A DNA stretch of 64,000 nucleotides from Streptomyces coelicoflavus (GCF_003112555.1 NZ_BEWB01000003.1:186001-250000); one strand, 5' to 3'. Positions 1 to 9,185 are shown, counted from the stretch's first letter. The notes: generated by a model from the sequence alone, not told the origin. Program-made: numbers and translations.

Positions 1-1183
1 CCGGGACGGCCGACCTGCGCTGGGCGCTCTCCAGCATCATCCCCGTCGCGAACAGCCGCTGGATGACGAGGTCGTGCAGGTCCCGGGCGATCCGGTCGCG
101 GTCCTCGTACACGGCGAGCCGTTCCCGGTCGCGCTGGGCCTCGGCCATCGTGAGCGCCAGCGCCGCCTGCGAGGCGAACCGGTCGCCGAGCGCACGCTCC
201 GTCCGGGTGAACGGGCGCTCCCCACGGGCGCGGGGCATGACGAGGCTCCCGAGGACCTTCCCGTCCCGGCACAGCGGCACCAGCATGACCGGCCCGTAGG
301 AGCGCGCCGGTCCGGCATCCAGACGGGGGTCGGTGGCGGCGTCGTCCACGAACACCGGCCGCCCGGCGAGCAGTTCCGCCACGATGCCGTTCTCCGGCGG
401 GATGATCTCGCCGAGGGCGTTCGAGGGGTGCGGGGCGTCGACGGCCACGATCTCCAGTCCGCCCCCGTCGGCCGGCAGCAGCACGATGCCCGCGGCCGCC
501 CCGGAGAGACGGCGGGCCTGCTCGGCGACGATCTGCAGGGCGTCGTCGGTGTCGCCGCCCGCCAGCAGGGCGGTGGTGACGGCGACCGATCCGTCGATCC
601 AGCGCTCCCGCTGCTGAGCGGCCTCGTGCAGTCGCGCGTTGCCGATGGCGATACCGGCCTCCGTGGCCAGGACCCGGACCATGGCGAGGTCGTAGTCGTT
701 GAAGGGCCGGCCCGCGTGCTTGTCGGTCAGGTAGAGGTTGCCGAAGATCTCGCCCTGCACCCGGATGGGGACGCCCAGGAAGCTGCGCATCGGCGGGTGG
801 TGCTCGGGAAATCCGCACGAGCGCGGGTCCTGGGTCAGGTCGGTCAGCCGGACCGGCCCGGGGTCGCTGATGAGCGCGCCGAGCACACCTTTGCGGCCGT
901 CGGGAAGGTGACCGACGCGCCGGGCGGTCGCCTCGTCGAGGCCGTGGTGCACGAAGTCGGCGAGGCCGTCCCCGTCCTCGTCGACGACGCCGATGGCCGC
1001 GTACCGGGCGTGAGCCAGATCGGCGGCCGTCTCGCAGATCCGGTGCAGCGTGGCGTGCAGCTCCAGTCCGCTGCCGACGGACCGCATCGCGTCCAGCAGC
1101 TTCGGCACCCGCGCCAGGAGTTCGGCCGACGCCGAGGCCTCCGCAGGGGACGGCAGGGAGCCAGGAGACGGTACTGGGGCCAT
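1..1183 (-). CDS. GAF-domain sensor histidine kinase (DevS/DosT-like), 3' end outside window
   Basis: Cytoplasmic two-component sensor, N-terminal 394 residues only; the frame runs off the left edge. Two tandem GAF domains (about residues 30-175 and 185-350) are followed by the dimerisation/phosphoacceptor box RDLHDLVIQRLFATG, typical of the HisKA_3 family. The first GAF carries GFPEHHPPMRSFLG and FGNLYLTDK. From memory of Mycobacterium DevS, its haem-ligand His149 and distal Tyr171 sit in the same motifs, here His129 and Tyr151. No membrane segment is seen. The start is an ATG reading MAPVPSPG. It lies 78 bp downstream of cydCD on the same strand. Haem binding is inferred: the motif also occurs in GAF kinases of unknown ligand. 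Confidence 0.85.
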   Translation of the reverse strand, partial: MAPVPSPGSLPSPAEASASAELLARVPKLLDAMRSVGSGLELHATLHRICETAADLAHARYAAIGVVDEDGDGLADFVHHGLDEATARRVGHLPDGRKGVLGALISDPGPVRLTDLTQDPRSCGFPEHHPPMRSFLGVPIRVQGEIFGNLYLTDKHAGRPFNDYDLAMVRVLATEAGIAIGNARLHEAAQQRERWIDGSVAVTTALLAGGDTDDALQIVAEQARRLSGAAAGIVLLPADGGGLEIVAVDAPHPSNALGEIIPPENGIVAELLAGRPVFVDDAATDPRLDAGPARSYGPVMLVPLCRDGKVLGSLVMPRARGERPFTRTERALGDRFASQAALALTMAEAQRDRERLAVYEDRDRIARDLHDLVIQRLFATGMMLESAQRRSAVP

Positions 1184-1261
1184 GCCCCGAGCCTAATGAG
1201 ACCTCTTTGTCCGGGAAAGTCGGATTGCAGGATTCTTTGAAACCGTGATCTGGACGACCGC

Positions 1262-4200
1262 TCAGCGCGCTGTGACCAGCAGCTCCGCCGACGCTTCCCG
1301 CCCGGCCATCTCCCGCAGCGGTCCCGGCACGGCCACCAGCTCGGCGTACGTGCCCCGCTGTGCGACCCGGCCCCGGTCCAGGACGATCACCTCGTCCACG
1401 GCCCGCAGCCCTGCCAGCCGGTGCGTGATCAACAGGGTCGTACGGCCCTCGGTGGCGGCCAGCAGGTCGGCGGTGAGCGCGTCGGCGGTCGGCAGGTCGA
1501 GGTGCTCGGCGGGCTCGTCGAGCACCAGGACGGGGAAGTCGGCGAGCAGCGCCCGGGCCAGGGCCAGCCGCTGACGCTGGCCACCGGACAGCCGGGCCCC
1601 GTGCTCACCGACCAGCGTGTCCAGGCCGTCGGGCAGGCTGTCGGCCCACTCCAGCAGCCGGGCCCGCGCCAGTGCGTCGCGCAGCTCGCTCTCGGTGGCG
1701 TCCTTCCTGGCCAGGAACAGGTTCTCGCGGACCGAGCTGTCGAAGAGGTGGGCGTCCTGGGCACACAGCCCGACGAGCCGCCGTACGTCGTCGCCGGCCA
1801 GGGCGTAGGCGTCGACACCGGCCAGCGTGTAGGAGCCCGCGTCCGAGTCGAGGAAGCGCAGCAGCACCTGGGCCAGCGTCGTCTTGCCGGACCCGGACGG
1901 TCCGACCACAGCGACGCGGTGTCCCTTCGCCAGCGTCAGGTCCAGCCCCGCCAGCGCGTCCCTGTCCTGGCCGGAGTGGCGCGCGGACAGTCCCTCGAGA
2001 ACCACCGGGAACGGCGAGGCGGGCGCCTGCCGGGGCTCCGCCGGCTCCCGCACCGGCTCCGGGGCGTCGAGCACCTCGTACACGCGCTCGGCGCTCCGGA
2101 GCACGCGCTGCCGGTACTGCACGGCGAGCGGCAGCCCGAGTACGGCCTCGAAGGCGGCCAGCGGCGTAAGGACGACGACCGCCACGGCCACGCCGGCGAG
2201 CCGGCCGTCGGCGACCGCCTCGGCCCCGACGAGCGCGGCGCCCGCGACGGTCAGACCGGAGACGAGCGCCGTGAGTCCGTCGCCCAGCGCGGTGGCGGTG
2301 GCGGCACGCGAGGCGATCCGGGTGAGGGCGCCGTCGGCGCGCCGCGCCTCGGCGGCACGACCGGGCAGGGCGCCGGCGACGGTCAGCTCGGCGGTGCCGG
2401 TGAGCAGGTCCGTCACCCGCGTGGCCAGGACGCCCCTGGCGGGGGCGAGCCTGCGCTCGGCGCGCCGTGCCACGGCGGCGGTGACCAGCGGGACGCCGGC
2501 ACCGGCCGCGAGCAGACCGACCGCGAGTACGGCCCCCGCCTCCGGCAGCAGCCAGGCCGTGAACCCCACCGACGCGGCGGAGACGAGCAGAGCGCTGCCG
2601 GCGGGCAGCATCCAGCGCAGCCAGTAGTCCTGCAAGGCGTCGACGTCGGCGACGAGCCGGGACAGCAGGTCTCCCCGGCGGGTGCGCCGCAGTCCCGCGG
2701 GGGCCAGCCGCTCCAGCCTCCGGTACACGGCGACCCGCGTGTCGGCCAGCATCCGCAGCACGGCGTCGTGCGACACGAGCCGCTCCGCGTAGCGGAACAC
2801 GGCCCGCCCGATGCCGAAGGCGCGCGTCGCCGTCACGGCCACCATCAGATACAGCACCGGCGGCTGCTCCGAGGCCCGCGAGATGAGGTATCCGGAGGTC
2901 GCCATCAGGCCGACCGCGCTGCCGAGCGCCAGGCTGCTGAGCAGCAGGGCCAGGGCGAGCCGCCCGCTCCGGGCACCGCACATGGCCCGGACGCGGGCCA
3001 GCACGCCTCCCTGCCCCTCCGGAGCGGATCCGGCGGACGCAGTGGGTGCCGCTGCCGGCCCGTCGAGGGAATCCTGGGCGGAGTCGCGCGAGCGCCCGTC
3101 CGCCGCAGCCGGCAGCCCGCCGGTGTCCTCGGACGCGGCGACGACGGCCGGCGCCTCCAGCGACACCACCCGGTCGGCCACCTCCAGCAGCGCCGGGCGG
3201 TGCACCACCAGCAGGACCGTCCGTCCCCGCGCCAGCCTGCGCACGGCGTCCACGACCTCGGACTCGGTGGCACCGTCCAGGGCCGCCGTCGGCTCGTCGA
3301 GCAGCAGCACCGGCCGGTCCGCGAGGAACGCCCTGGCCAGCGCGAGACGCTGCCGCTGCCCGGCGGACAGGCCGGCTCCGTCTTCTCCGAGGGCCGTCGC
3401 CGTGCCGTCGGGCAGCGCGTCCACGAACTCCAGGGCACCCGCGTCGCCCAGCGCCCGCCGGACGGCGGCGTCGTCGGCGTCGGGCCGGGCCAGCCGTACG
3501 TTCTCCGCGATGGTGCCGGCGTACAGGTGCGGATGCTGCGGCACCCAGGCGACGTGGGCGTGCCAGTCCGCGAGATCGAGGGAGGCGAGGTCGGCTCCCC
3601 CGACCCGGACCCGTCCGCCGGCCGGGGGCACGAAGCCGAGGAGGACGTTGAGGAGCGTCGACTTGCCCGCGCCGCTGGGGCCGACGAGCGCGACCGTTTC
3701 CCCGGGCTCGACGGTGAGGTTCACGTTCTTGACGGCCGCCGCGGCGCGTCCGGGGTAGCGGACCGTCACGTCCTCGAAGACCAGGGCACCGCCCGCCGGA
3801 ACCCGGCCGGTCCCCGACGCCGGTACCGGACGCTCCAGTACCGAGAAGATGTCCTCGGCGGCGGCGAGACCCTCGGCCGCCGCGTGGTACTGCGCCCCCA
3901 CCTGCCGCAACGGCAGATAGGCCTCGGGTGCCAGGACCAGCACGACCAGACCGTCGTACAGGGCCATGTCGCCGTGGACGAGACGCATGCCGATGGTGAC
4001 GGCGACGAGCGCCACGGACAGTGTGGCGAGCAGTTCCAGCGCGAAGGACGACAGGAAGGCGATCCGCAGGGTCCGCATGGTCGCCTGGCGGTACTCCCCG
4101 GTGATGCGCTTGATCGACTCGGCCTGTGCCTTGGCCCGGCCGAAGACCTTCAGCGTCGGCAGCCCCGCGACCACATCCAGGAAGTGGCCGGACAACCGCG

Positions 4201-4780
4201 ACAGCAGCCGCCACTGGCGGTCCATCCGGGACTGGGTGGCCCAGCCGATCAGCATCATGAAGACCGGGATGAGCGGCAGGGTGCCGACGATGATGGCGGC
4301 CGAGACCCAGTCCTCGGTGACGATGCGGGCCAGTACCGCCACGGGCACGACCACCGCGAGGCCCAGTTGCGGCAGGTAGCGCGAGAAGTAGTCGTCGAGG
4401 GCGTCGACGCCCCGGGTGGCGAGGGCGACCAGTGATCCGGTGCGCTGGCCGCTCAGCCAGCCGGGACCGAGCGCGGTGGCCCGCTCCAGCAGCCGGCCCC
4501 GCAGCTCCGACTTCACCGCAGCGCTCGCCCGGTGCGCGGCCAGTTCGGTCAGCCAGCCGACCAGCGCCCGGCCACAGGCGACAGCCACCAACAGCAGCAG
4601 CGGGGTGCGGAGTCCGGCGGCCGTCGTGCCCTGCTGGAAGGCGCCGACCACCACCTCGGCGATGAGCATCGCCTGCGCGACGAGCAGCCCGGCCCCGAGG
4701 GCGCCCAGGCCGACGACGGCCGCAAGGAAGAACCGGGTGGCGCGGGCGTACCGCAGAAGACGTGGATCGATGGGTTTCAC
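1262..4780 (-). CDS. cydCD: CydCD fused ABC transporter for cytochrome bd assembly
   Basis: Heterodimer-in-one-chain ABC exporter, 1172 aa, needed for cytochrome bd maturation (thiol export in E. coli CydDC). Each half has a six-helix membrane domain followed by an ATPase. First half: Walker A GPSGAGKST near residue 372, signature LSAGQRQRLALARA near 473, Walker B VLLLDEPTAALD. Second half: Walker A GPSGSGKTT near 962, signature LSGGQRQRLALARA near 1063, Walker B VLVLDEPAEHLD. An acidic/Ala-rich linker joins the halves. The frame stays open upstream to 4858, but a GTG at 4780 has AGGAAGG 9 nt upstream and gives the protein start MKPIDPRLLRYARATRF. That GTG lies inside a perfect parS site. The gene follows cydB after 89 bp. 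Confidence 0.93.
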   Translation of the reverse strand: MKPIDPRLLRYARATRFFLAAVVGLGALGAGLLVAQAMLIAEVVVGAFQQGTTAAGLRTPLLLLVAVACGRALVGWLTELAAHRASAAVKSELRGRLLERATALGPGWLSGQRTGSLVALATRGVDALDDYFSRYLPQLGLAVVVPVAVLARIVTEDWVSAAIIVGTLPLIPVFMMLIGWATQSRMDRQWRLLSRLSGHFLDVVAGLPTLKVFGRAKAQAESIKRITGEYRQATMRTLRIAFLSSFALELLATLSVALVAVTIGMRLVHGDMALYDGLVVLVLAPEAYLPLRQVGAQYHAAAEGLAAAEDIFSVLERPVPASGTGRVPAGGALVFEDVTVRYPGRAAAAVKNVNLTVEPGETVALVGPSGAGKSTLLNVLLGFVPPAGGRVRVGGADLASLDLADWHAHVAWVPQHPHLYAGTIAENVRLARPDADDAAVRRALGDAGALEFVDALPDGTATALGEDGAGLSAGQRQRLALARAFLADRPVLLLDEPTAALDGATESEVVDAVRRLARGRTVLLVVHRPALLEVADRVVSLEAPAVVAASEDTGGLPAAADGRSRDSAQDSLDGPAAAPTASAGSAPEGQGGVLARVRAMCGARSGRLALALLLSSLALGSAVGLMATSGYLISRASEQPPVLYLMVAVTATRAFGIGRAVFRYAERLVSHDAVLRMLADTRVAVYRRLERLAPAGLRRTRRGDLLSRLVADVDALQDYWLRWMLPAGSALLVSAASVGFTAWLLPEAGAVLAVGLLAAGAGVPLVTAAVARRAERRLAPARGVLATRVTDLLTGTAELTVAGALPGRAAEARRADGALTRIASRAATATALGDGLTALVSGLTVAGAALVGAEAVADGRLAGVAVAVVVLTPLAAFEAVLGLPLAVQYRQRVLRSAERVYEVLDAPEPVREPAEPRQAPASPFPVVLEGLSARHSGQDRDALAGLDLTLAKGHRVAVVGPSGSGKTTLAQVLLRFLDSDAGSYTLAGVDAYALAGDDVRRLVGLCAQDAHLFDSSVRENLFLARKDATESELRDALARARLLEWADSLPDGLDTLVGEHGARLSGGQRQRLALARALLADFPVLVLDEPAEHLDLPTADALTADLLAATEGRTTLLITHRLAGLRAVDEVIVLDRGRVAQRGTYAELVAVPGPLREMAGREASAELLVTAR

Positions 4781-4787
4781 GTGAAAC
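4774..4787. promoter_or_regulatory. parS: parS site (perfect), overlapping the cydCD start codon
   Basis: GTTTCACGTGAAAC, the 14-bp ParB-binding palindrome of Streptomyces. The cydCD GTG start is bases 8-10 of the site on the minus strand, so ParB bound here would cover the translation start region of the DNA. Confidence 0.93.
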
Positions 4788-4804
4788 GGCCTTCCTGCCC
4801 TGTG

Positions 4805-4860
4805 GGGTGCGTCTCCCTGCGTCTCCCTGCGTTTCACGTGAAACGCGGGGAGACGCACCC
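4805..4860. terminator. Long hairpin between cydB and cydCD with a parS at its centre
   Basis: The arms GGGTGCGTCTCCC and GGGAGACGCACCC flank a perfect parS (4831-4844). The 10-mer GTCTCCCTGC is tandemly duplicated in the left arm (4811-4830), so one copy bulges. It sits just after the cydB stop and could terminate or attenuate transcription into cydCD. No T-run follows. Confidence 0.55.
4831..4844. promoter_or_regulatory. parS: parS site (perfect)
   Basis: GTTTCACGTGAAAC in the cydB-cydCD gap, 57 bp from the previous parS. Confidence 0.93.
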
Positions 4861-4869
4861 CCGCTGGAC

Positions 4870-5874
4870 TCAGTGCGCGGCGTCGGCGAGGTGCTGGGTG
4901 CCGATGCGCTTGCGGAACACCCAGTACGTCCAGCCCTGGTAGAGCAGGACGACCGGCGTGGCGATCACGGCCAGCCAGGTCATGATCTTCAGCGTGTAGG
5001 CGCTGGACGAGGCGTTGGTGACGGTGAGGCTCCAGTCCGCGTTCAGCGTCGACGGCATGACGTTCGGGAAGAGCGTCAGGAAGAACATCGCCACGGCGGC
5101 CACGATGGTGACGCCGGACAGGGCGAACGACCAGCCCTCACGTCCGGCCTGGTTCGCCACCAGCGCGGCGACCAGGGCGGCGACGGCCACCACGAGGGCG
5201 ACCAGGCTCTTGGCGTCCCCGCTGTCGGCCTGCGTCCAGAGCAGGAAGGCGAGGGCCAGCACGGCCGTGACCACACCGACCCGCAGGGCCAGGGACCGCG
5301 CCCGCTCACGGATCTCGCCGACGGTCTTGAGCGCGGCGAACACCGTCCCGTGGAAGGTGAACAGCGTCAGCGTCACCAGGCCGCCGAGAAGGGCGTACGG
5401 GTTGAGCAGGTCCCAGACCGAGCCGACGTACTCCAGGTCCCGGTCGATCTCCACGCCGTGGACGATGTTGCCGAAGGCCACGCCCCACAGGAACGCGGGG
5501 ATCAGCGAGGTCCAGAAAATCGCCGTCTCCCAGTTGCGCTGCCACTTCTCCTCGGGCCGCTTCACCCGGTACTCGAAGGCGACACCCCGGACGATCAGGC
5601 AGACCAGGATGACCAGCAGGGGAAGGTAGAACCCGGAGAAGAGCGTGGCGTACCACTCGGGGAAGGCGGCGAAGGTGGCACCGCCGGCCGTGAGCAGCCA
5701 GACCTCGTTGCCGTCCCACACGGGGCCGATGGTGTTGATCAGCACCCGCTTCTCGGCCCGGTTCCGGGCGAGCAGCTTGGTCAGCACACCGATCCCGAAG
5801 TCGAAGCCCTCCAGGAAGAAGTAGCCGGTCCACAGGACGGCGATCAGAACGAACCAGACGTCGTGCAGTTCCAT
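4870..5874 (-). CDS. cydB: Cytochrome bd ubiquinol/menaquinol oxidase subunit II
   Basis: Integral membrane subunit of the bd-type quinol oxidase, 334 aa, the usual length for the family. It starts MELHDVWFVLIAVLWTGYFF with the family motif LEGFDFGIG near residue 25. The conserved WDGNEVWLL motif follows near residue 52. About eight to nine hydrophobic helices follow. It begins 20 bp after the cydA stop and is therefore co-transcribed with it; the oxidase is membrane-bound, reduces O2 and oxidises menaquinol in actinobacteria. The downstream gap carries two parS sites and a hairpin. Confidence 0.95.
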   Translation of the reverse strand: MELHDVWFVLIAVLWTGYFFLEGFDFGIGVLTKLLARNRAEKRVLINTIGPVWDGNEVWLLTAGGATFAAFPEWYATLFSGFYLPLLVILVCLIVRGVAFEYRVKRPEEKWQRNWETAIFWTSLIPAFLWGVAFGNIVHGVEIDRDLEYVGSVWDLLNPYALLGGLVTLTLFTFHGTVFAALKTVGEIRERARSLALRVGVVTAVLALAFLLWTQADSGDAKSLVALVVAVAALVAALVANQAGREGWSFALSGVTIVAAVAMFFLTLFPNVMPSTLNADWSLTVTNASSSAYTLKIMTWLAVIATPVVLLYQGWTYWVFRKRIGTQHLADAAH

Positions 5875-5894
5875 GACTGTGCAGCTCCCTCGGC

Positions 5895-7400
5895 CTAGTA
5901 CGAGAAGGCCATCGGCTTGTCGGCGTCACGGAGATCGCCGCCGATCTTCGTGGGCGGGTTGAGGTCGGCCTCGGTCAGCTCGGGCGGTCCCGCCTTCACG
6001 TACTTGGCCAGGAGCTTGACCTCGATGACGGCCAGGACGGCGTACAGCAGGGTGAAGACGGACATCGAGATGATGACCTCGGCGGTGGAGACACCGGGGG
6101 AGACCGCGTCGCGGGTCTGCATCACGCCGTAGACGACCCAGGGCTGGCGGCCCATCTCGGTGAAGATCCATCCCCAGGAGTTGGCGATCAGCGGGAACGC
6201 CATCGTCCACAGCGCCAGCAGCCAGTACACCCGGGAGAGCTTCGTCCCGAGCGGCTTCTTCAGCAGCACCAGATGCGGGACCTCCTCCTCCCCGGTGCGC
6301 AGGGCCGGTGGCAGCAGGAACCTCTTCCGGGTCAGCCACAGGCCCAGCAGGCCGAGGGAGAAGGACGCCATGCCGAAGCCGATCATCCAGCGGAAGCCCC
6401 AGTAGGCCACGGGGACGATGGGCTTGTAGTCACCGGGCCCGAACTGCTCCTGGAGGGCCTTGTTGGTGTCGTTGATGCCGGGCACGTAGGACTCGAAGTC
6501 GCTGTGGGCGAGGAAGGAGAGCAGTCCGGGGATCTCCAGGGCGACCTTGTTGTGCCCCTTGTCGACGTCCCCGTAGGCGAAGACGGAGAAGGGCGCCGGC
6601 TGTTCGCCGTCCCACAGGGCCTCGGCGGCGGCCATCTTCATCGGCTGCTGCTCGTACATGACCTTGCCGAGGGTGTCGCCGCTGACCGCGGTGAGCAGGC
6701 CGCCGACCGCCAGGGTCACCAGGCCGAGCCGGAGCGAGGTCCGCATCACCGGGATGTGCTTCTTGCGCATCAGGTGGAAGGCGGCGATGCCGACCATGAA
6801 GGCGCCACCGGTGAGGAAGGCCGCCGCGAAGCTGTGGAAGACCTGGTTGAGGGCGGTGTTCTGGGTGAGGACCTGCCAGAAGTCGGTGAGTTCGGCGCGG
6901 CCCTTCTCCTCGTTGATCCGGTAGCCGACGGGGTGCTGCATCCAGGAGTTGGCCGCGAGAATGAAGTACGCCGACAGCAGGGTGCCGATCGAGACCATCC
7001 AGATGCAGGCCAGGTGGATCTTCTTGGGCAGCTTGTCCCAGCCGAAGATCCACAGGCCGATGAAGGTGGACTCGAAGAAGAAGGCGATCAGCGCCTCGAA
7101 GGCGAGCGGAGCGCCGAAGACATCGCCGACGAAGCGGGAGTAGTCGGACCAGTTCATACCGAACTGGAACTCCTGCACGATGCCGGTGACGACACCCATC
7201 GCGATGTTGATCAGGAAGAGCTTGCCCCAGAACTTGGTCGCCCTGAGGTACTTCTCCTTCTCCGTGCGGACCCAGGCGGTCTGCAGCCCGGCCGTCAGGG
7301 CGGCCAGCGAGATCGTCAGCGGGACGAACAGGAAGTGGTAGACGGTCGTGATGCCGAACTGCCATCGCGCCAGTGTCTCCGGCGCCAGAGCCAGGTCCAC
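5895..7400 (-). CDS. cydA: Cytochrome bd oxidase subunit I
   Basis: Haem-bearing subunit of cytochrome bd, 501 aa. His22 (within VYHFLFVPLTISL) corresponds to the haem b595 ligand of E. coli (His19). The VFHSFAAAFLTGG motif carries the b558 ligand equivalent to His186. The quinol-binding Q-loop is the short type found in Gram-positives, as the overall length shows. The frame is open upstream to 7469, but GTG at 7400 has GAGGAGAG 7 nt before it and gives the normal CydA N-terminus MDLALAPETLARWQF. It is the first gene of cydA-cydB-cydCD and has a perfect Rex operator about 95 bp upstream, so expression is expected to rise when NADH is high or oxygen is low. Confidence 0.95.
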   Translation of the reverse strand: MDLALAPETLARWQFGITTVYHFLFVPLTISLAALTAGLQTAWVRTEKEKYLRATKFWGKLFLINIAMGVVTGIVQEFQFGMNWSDYSRFVGDVFGAPLAFEALIAFFFESTFIGLWIFGWDKLPKKIHLACIWMVSIGTLLSAYFILAANSWMQHPVGYRINEEKGRAELTDFWQVLTQNTALNQVFHSFAAAFLTGGAFMVGIAAFHLMRKKHIPVMRTSLRLGLVTLAVGGLLTAVSGDTLGKVMYEQQPMKMAAAEALWDGEQPAPFSVFAYGDVDKGHNKVALEIPGLLSFLAHSDFESYVPGINDTNKALQEQFGPGDYKPIVPVAYWGFRWMIGFGMASFSLGLLGLWLTRKRFLLPPALRTGEEEVPHLVLLKKPLGTKLSRVYWLLALWTMAFPLIANSWGWIFTEMGRQPWVVYGVMQTRDAVSPGVSTAEVIISMSVFTLLYAVLAVIEVKLLAKYVKAGPPELTEADLNPPTKIGGDLRDADKPMAFSY

Positions 7401-7492
7401 TTCGTCACTCTCCTCACATCGCCACACCGCCGTGGTCAGCGGCGGTTTGAGCGCGTTTGTCACACCCAACGCGGGCGCAATCGGGACACGCT

Positions 7493-7508
7493 TGTGAACG
7501 CGTTCACA
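7493..7508. promoter_or_regulatory. Rex operator (ROP)
   Basis: TGTGAACGCGTTCACA, a perfect 16-bp palindrome identical to the NADH-sensing repressor Rex operator described for Streptomyces cyd and hemACD promoters. A further half-site TTCACAAG at 7509-7516 pairs with CTTGTGAA at 7491-7498, giving a larger overlapping palindrome. Confidence 0.93.
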
Positions 7509-7649
7509 TTCACAAGCAATTATGACCTACAGCTTTTCGACACCGGAAGGGGGGTCCCCTGTGACGTCAACCCCTTCGCCCGATCTTCAGCGACCCGTCG
7601 GATTCGGACGGGAAGGAGCCCCCCGTGGCATGCCGCCCCGTGGCATGCC

Positions 7650-7684
7650 GAAGCCGCGGGCGGCGCTGACCGTCCCGCGGCTTC
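7650..7684 (-). terminator. Terminator hairpin after the aminotransferase gene
   Basis: GAAGCCGCGGG pairs with CCCGCGGCTTC across a short loop; it lies about 20 bp beyond the aminotransferase stop codon. Confidence 0.6.
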
Positions 7685-7703
7685 GTGTCCCGCCTCGCGG
7701 GGT

Positions 7704-8783
7704 CTACAGCTCCTTGCGGAACTCCTCCGACACCTTCAGGAAGATGTCGTTCGCCTCGCTCTCCCCGACCGTCACGCGCACACCCTCACCCGCGAAGGGC
7801 CGGATGACCACACCGGCCTGCTCGCAGGCCTCGGCGAAGGCGACCGTGCGCTCCCCCAGCCGCAGCCAGACGAAGTTGGCCTGGGTCTCCGGCACCGTCC
7901 AGCCCTGCGCGCGCAGCGCGTCGACCACGCGGGTGCGCTCGCACACCAGCGAGCCGACCCGGCCGATCAGCTCGTCCTCCGCACGCAGCGAGGCGATCGC
8001 CGCCTCCTGGGCGATCTGGCTGACCCCGAAGGGCACCGCCGTCTTGCGCAGCGCGGCCGCCACCGGCTCGTGCGCGATCGCGAACCCGACCCGCAGTCCC
8101 GCCAGGCCGTAGGCCTTGGAGAAGGTGCGCAGGACGCAGACGTTGGGCCGCTCACGGTAGAACTCGACACCGTCCGGGACCTCGGCGTCGCGGATGAACT
8201 CGCGGTAGGCCTCGTCCAGGACCACCAGCACGTCGTTCGGCACCCGGTCCAGGAACCGCTCCAGCTCGGCCCGCCGTACCACCGTGCCGGTGGGGTTGTT
8301 GGGGTTGCAGACGAAGATCAGCCGGGTCCGGTCGGTGATCGCGTCCGCCATCGCGTCGAGGTCGTGCACCTCGCCCGGCGTGAGCGGGACCTGCACGGAG
8401 GTCGCCCCGCTGATCTGCGCGATGATCGGGTACGCCTCGAAGGAGCGCCAGGCGTAGATCACCTCGTCGCCGGGGCCCGAGGTCGCCTGGATCAGCTGCT
8501 GGGCCACACCGACCGACCCGGTGCCGGTGGCCAGGTGGGAAAGGGGCACGCCGAAGCGGTCCGACAGCTCGGCCATCAGCGACGTGCAGGCCATGTCCGG
8601 GTAGCGGTTGAAGGAGGCGGCGGCGGCCGTCACCGTCTCCATCACTCCCGGCAGGGGCGGATAGGGGTTCTCGTTGGAGGACAGCTTGTAGGCCACCGGG
8701 CCGCCGGCCGCGGCGGGCTTGCCCGGCTTGTAGGTGGGAATCCCCTCCAGCTCGGCGCGCAGCTTGGGGCTCTTCTCGCTCAC
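7704..8783 (-). CDS. hisC: Histidinol-phosphate/aromatic aminotransferase family
   Basis: PLP-dependent class I/II aminotransferase, 359 aa. Motifs: SSNENPYPP near the N-terminus, [16 protein letters not shown], and the PLP-lysine motif [15 protein letters not shown] with the conserved downstream Arg. GTG at 8783 has GAGGAGG 6 nt upstream; a longer reading to 8813 has no such site. The gene stands alone, outside any his cluster, so it may be the second HisC-like copy or an aromatic (phenylalanine) aminotransferase; sequence alone does not separate these. Cytosolic. Confidence 0.85.
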   Translation of the reverse strand: MSEKSPKLRAELEGIPTYKPGKPAAAGGPVAYKLSSNENPYPPLPGVMETVTAAAASFNRYPDMACTSLMAELSDRFGVPLSHLATGTGSVGVAQQLIQATSGPGDEVIYAWRSFEAYPIIAQISGATSVQVPLTPGEVHDLDAMADAITDRTRLIFVCNPNNPTGTVVRRAELERFLDRVPNDVLVVLDEAYREFIRDAEVPDGVEFYRERPNVCVLRTFSKAYGLAGLRVGFAIAHEPVAAALRKTAVPFGVSQIAQEAAIASLRAEDELIGRVGSLVCERTRVVDALRAQGWTVPETQANFVWLRLGERTVAFAEACEQAGVVIRPFAGEGVRVTVGESEANDIFLKVSEEFRKEL

Positions 8784-9096
8784 CGCAGTCCTCCTCGTGA
8801 CCACCACCGGCATCGAATACTTCTCACCTTATGAGGATTCACCGCCGCTGCGTATAGGTGCACCGGAGCCGATCCCTGGAGGACCGGACCTCGTCCGTCA
8901 CAGCGGCATCAGGGGCATCAGCACACGAAGGCGCACGATTCGGGGGGCGCGCCGCACATATATCTACGCGCCGGTGGCTCGCGCCGTGGCGCGCATCCCT
9001 CGTGCAGGTGAGTTGAGACCTCTTCGCAACATCCACCCCATGGCAGGCCCTCACTGGTCAACACGTCAGGTAATGGGATGGGCGCGCTCAACTGGC

Positions 9097-9125
9097 TTGC
9101 TTTCAAAGGACGTTCACTGTAAATG
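9097..9125 (+). promoter_or_regulatory. Predicted HrdB-type promoter for the lacI-family gene
   Basis: TTGCTT, 17-bp spacer, TAAATG. The start of transcription would be near 9133, giving a leader of about 70 nt before the ATG at 9205. Confidence 0.5.
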
Positions 9126-9185
9126 ATCATGCAGAAACGTGACTGTCAACGCGTGCATATGCGTCCGCACTACCCCACCCCATGA
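9123..9185 (+). CDS. Possible short peptide upstream of the lacI-family gene
   Basis: Frame of 20 codons (MIMQKRDCQRVHMRPHYPTP) ending 19 bp before the regulator start. An AAGGA lies 12 nt upstream of its first ATG. The predicted promoter's -10 overlaps its start, so it would need a different transcript. It could be a leader peptide or chance; conservation would decide. Confidence 0.2.
   Translation: MIMQKRDCQRVHMRPHYPTP

Larger units (their letters stand above)
7401..7703. other. cydA upstream region
   Basis: Non-coding 303-bp gap between cydA and the aminotransferase gene, both on the minus strand. It holds the Rex operator (7493-7508), a tandem CCGTGGCATGCCG repeat (about 7623-7650) and the hisC terminator (7650-7684). 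I see no gene in it. Confidence 0.7.

Noticed and set aside
1421..4435. A 1000-codon plus-strand open frame opposite cydCD
   Set aside because: It is the antisense shadow of a high-GC gene: Arg/Gly/Gln-rich, no domain, and the minus strand encodes a complete ABC transporter with all motifs.
6273..8834. An 853-codon plus-strand frame spanning cydA and the aminotransferase gene
   Set aside because: Shadow frame of two clear minus-strand genes and the gap between them.
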